Source of the DNA: Mycolicibacterium sp. TUM20985 | Lineage (GTDB): Bacteria > Actinomycetota > Actinomycetes > Mycobacteriales > Mycobacteriaceae | Assembly: GCF_030295745.1 (NCBI RefSeq) | Contig: NZ_AP027291.1 | Span: 186,001 to 250,000 of the forward strand | DNA length: 64,000 nt | Direction: 5' to 3' | Shown here: positions 63,821 through 64,000 of the stretch, in pieces | How the letters are laid out: every line of letters starts with the position of its first letter | Numbering within the stretch: the first letter of the stretch is position 1 | Position numbers and translations under genes: made by a program | The notes under the pieces: generated by a model | The model's input: only the letters and a program-made list of their open reading frames with translations | Databases searched by the model: none | Told to the model about the DNA's origin: nothing

Positions 63821-64000
63821 GCAGGCCGAGGAGGGCGCGCGCCGCGGTGACCGCGGGCTCGACGACACCCCGGACGTCTCGGTCGTCCTCCACGAGGAGT
63901 GCGGTGAGCTCGCGGAGTCCGCCCAGCAGGATGAGGGCGAGCTGTCGCGAAATCGGCTGCAGCCCAGCGTCGACGAACCCGGGACTGGTACTGATGTCGA
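63807..64000 (-). CDS. TetR family regulator, C-terminal part (runs off window)
   Basis: About 64 codons are visible, ending at the TGA at 63807-63809. The translated end contains FVDAGLQPISRQLALILLGG, LRELTALLVED and AVTAARALLGLPSAG, the last helices of a TetR-type ligand domain. The HTH lies beyond the window. It overlaps the 3' end of the other TetR gene by 14 bp, tail to tail. The family call rests on this C-terminal pattern only. Confidence 0.7.

Noticed and set aside
63821..64000. Noncoding tail after the TetR gene
   Set aside because: The minus strand carries a clear TetR-like C-terminus here, so it was annotated as a partial gene instead.

Overview
This 64 kb window is high-GC chromosomal DNA from a mycobacterium, most likely a rapidly growing Mycolicibacterium-type species. 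Evidence: the SigG / monoacylglycerol lipase / pirin block matches M. tuberculosis Rv0181c-Rv0187 in content and order; there is an antigen 85 mycolyltransferase, a haemophore-type secreted protein, a moxR3-type operon, a maltokinase, and many GTG starts with 4-bp ATGA/GTGA overlaps. Many genes look leaderless: a TANNNT -10 box sits 6-8 nt before the start codon. No tRNA, rRNA or CRISPR was seen.

Layout. 1-8.3 kb: partial lipoprotein, pirin, MarR and SDR, sigG, monoacylglycerol lipase, a lipoprotein with a degenerate hydrolase fold, quinone reductase, three tandem 35-bp repeats forming overlapping micro-ORFs, DUF2786 protein, zinc metallohydrolase, O-methyltransferase. 8.3-12.4 kb: translationally coupled MoxR/DUF58/DUF4129 operon. 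12.4-16.9 kb: thioesterase, rhomboid protease, haemophore-like protein, Ag85, SRPBCC protein. 16.3-22.3 kb: a four-gene SDR / hydrolase / MDR / nitroreductase operon divergent from a 904-aa LuxR (LAL) regulator. 22.3-27.8 kb: LacI regulator, P450 coupled to a kinase-fold protein, DMT permease, methyltransferase. 28.0-31.5 kb: carboxylic acid reductase. 31.5-37.7 kb: DapB-like dehydrogenase, PPOX protein, proline-rich membrane protein, then a binding-protein-dependent ABC importer.

37.7-41.2 kb is a nested mobile element: an IS21-type element (istA, istB, 52-bp ends, 6-bp GATGCC target duplication) inserted inside the transposase gene of an IS30-type element. 41.2-50.5 kb: pyrE, HugZ-like protein, membrane protein, maltokinase, glycoside hydrolase, MarR-DrrAB-type exporter operon, acidic DUF5709 protein, glgX. 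50.6-52.1 kb: crotonase-family protein and PncA. 52.1-55.8 kb: an uncharacterised four-gene membrane operon with a cupredoxin-like lipoprotein. 56-60.6 kb: C39-like peptidase, small orphan protein, PPOX protein, and a glycosyltransferase / methyltransferase / alpha-toroid operon. 60.6-64 kb: membrane GGDEF protein, DUF2127 protein, methyltransferase, a TetR regulator and the C-terminal part of a second TetR.

Best candidates for undescribed biology: the micro-ORF repeat leader at 6256; the membrane/cupredoxin operon at 52-56 kb; a GGACAC-R-TGTCC palindrome shared by the TetR promoter (63244) and the glycosyltransferase operon promoter (57481); and a family of long palindromes with the core GATTTCGGCG between genes. 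All functional calls come from reading motifs and remembered family features; no database search was run.
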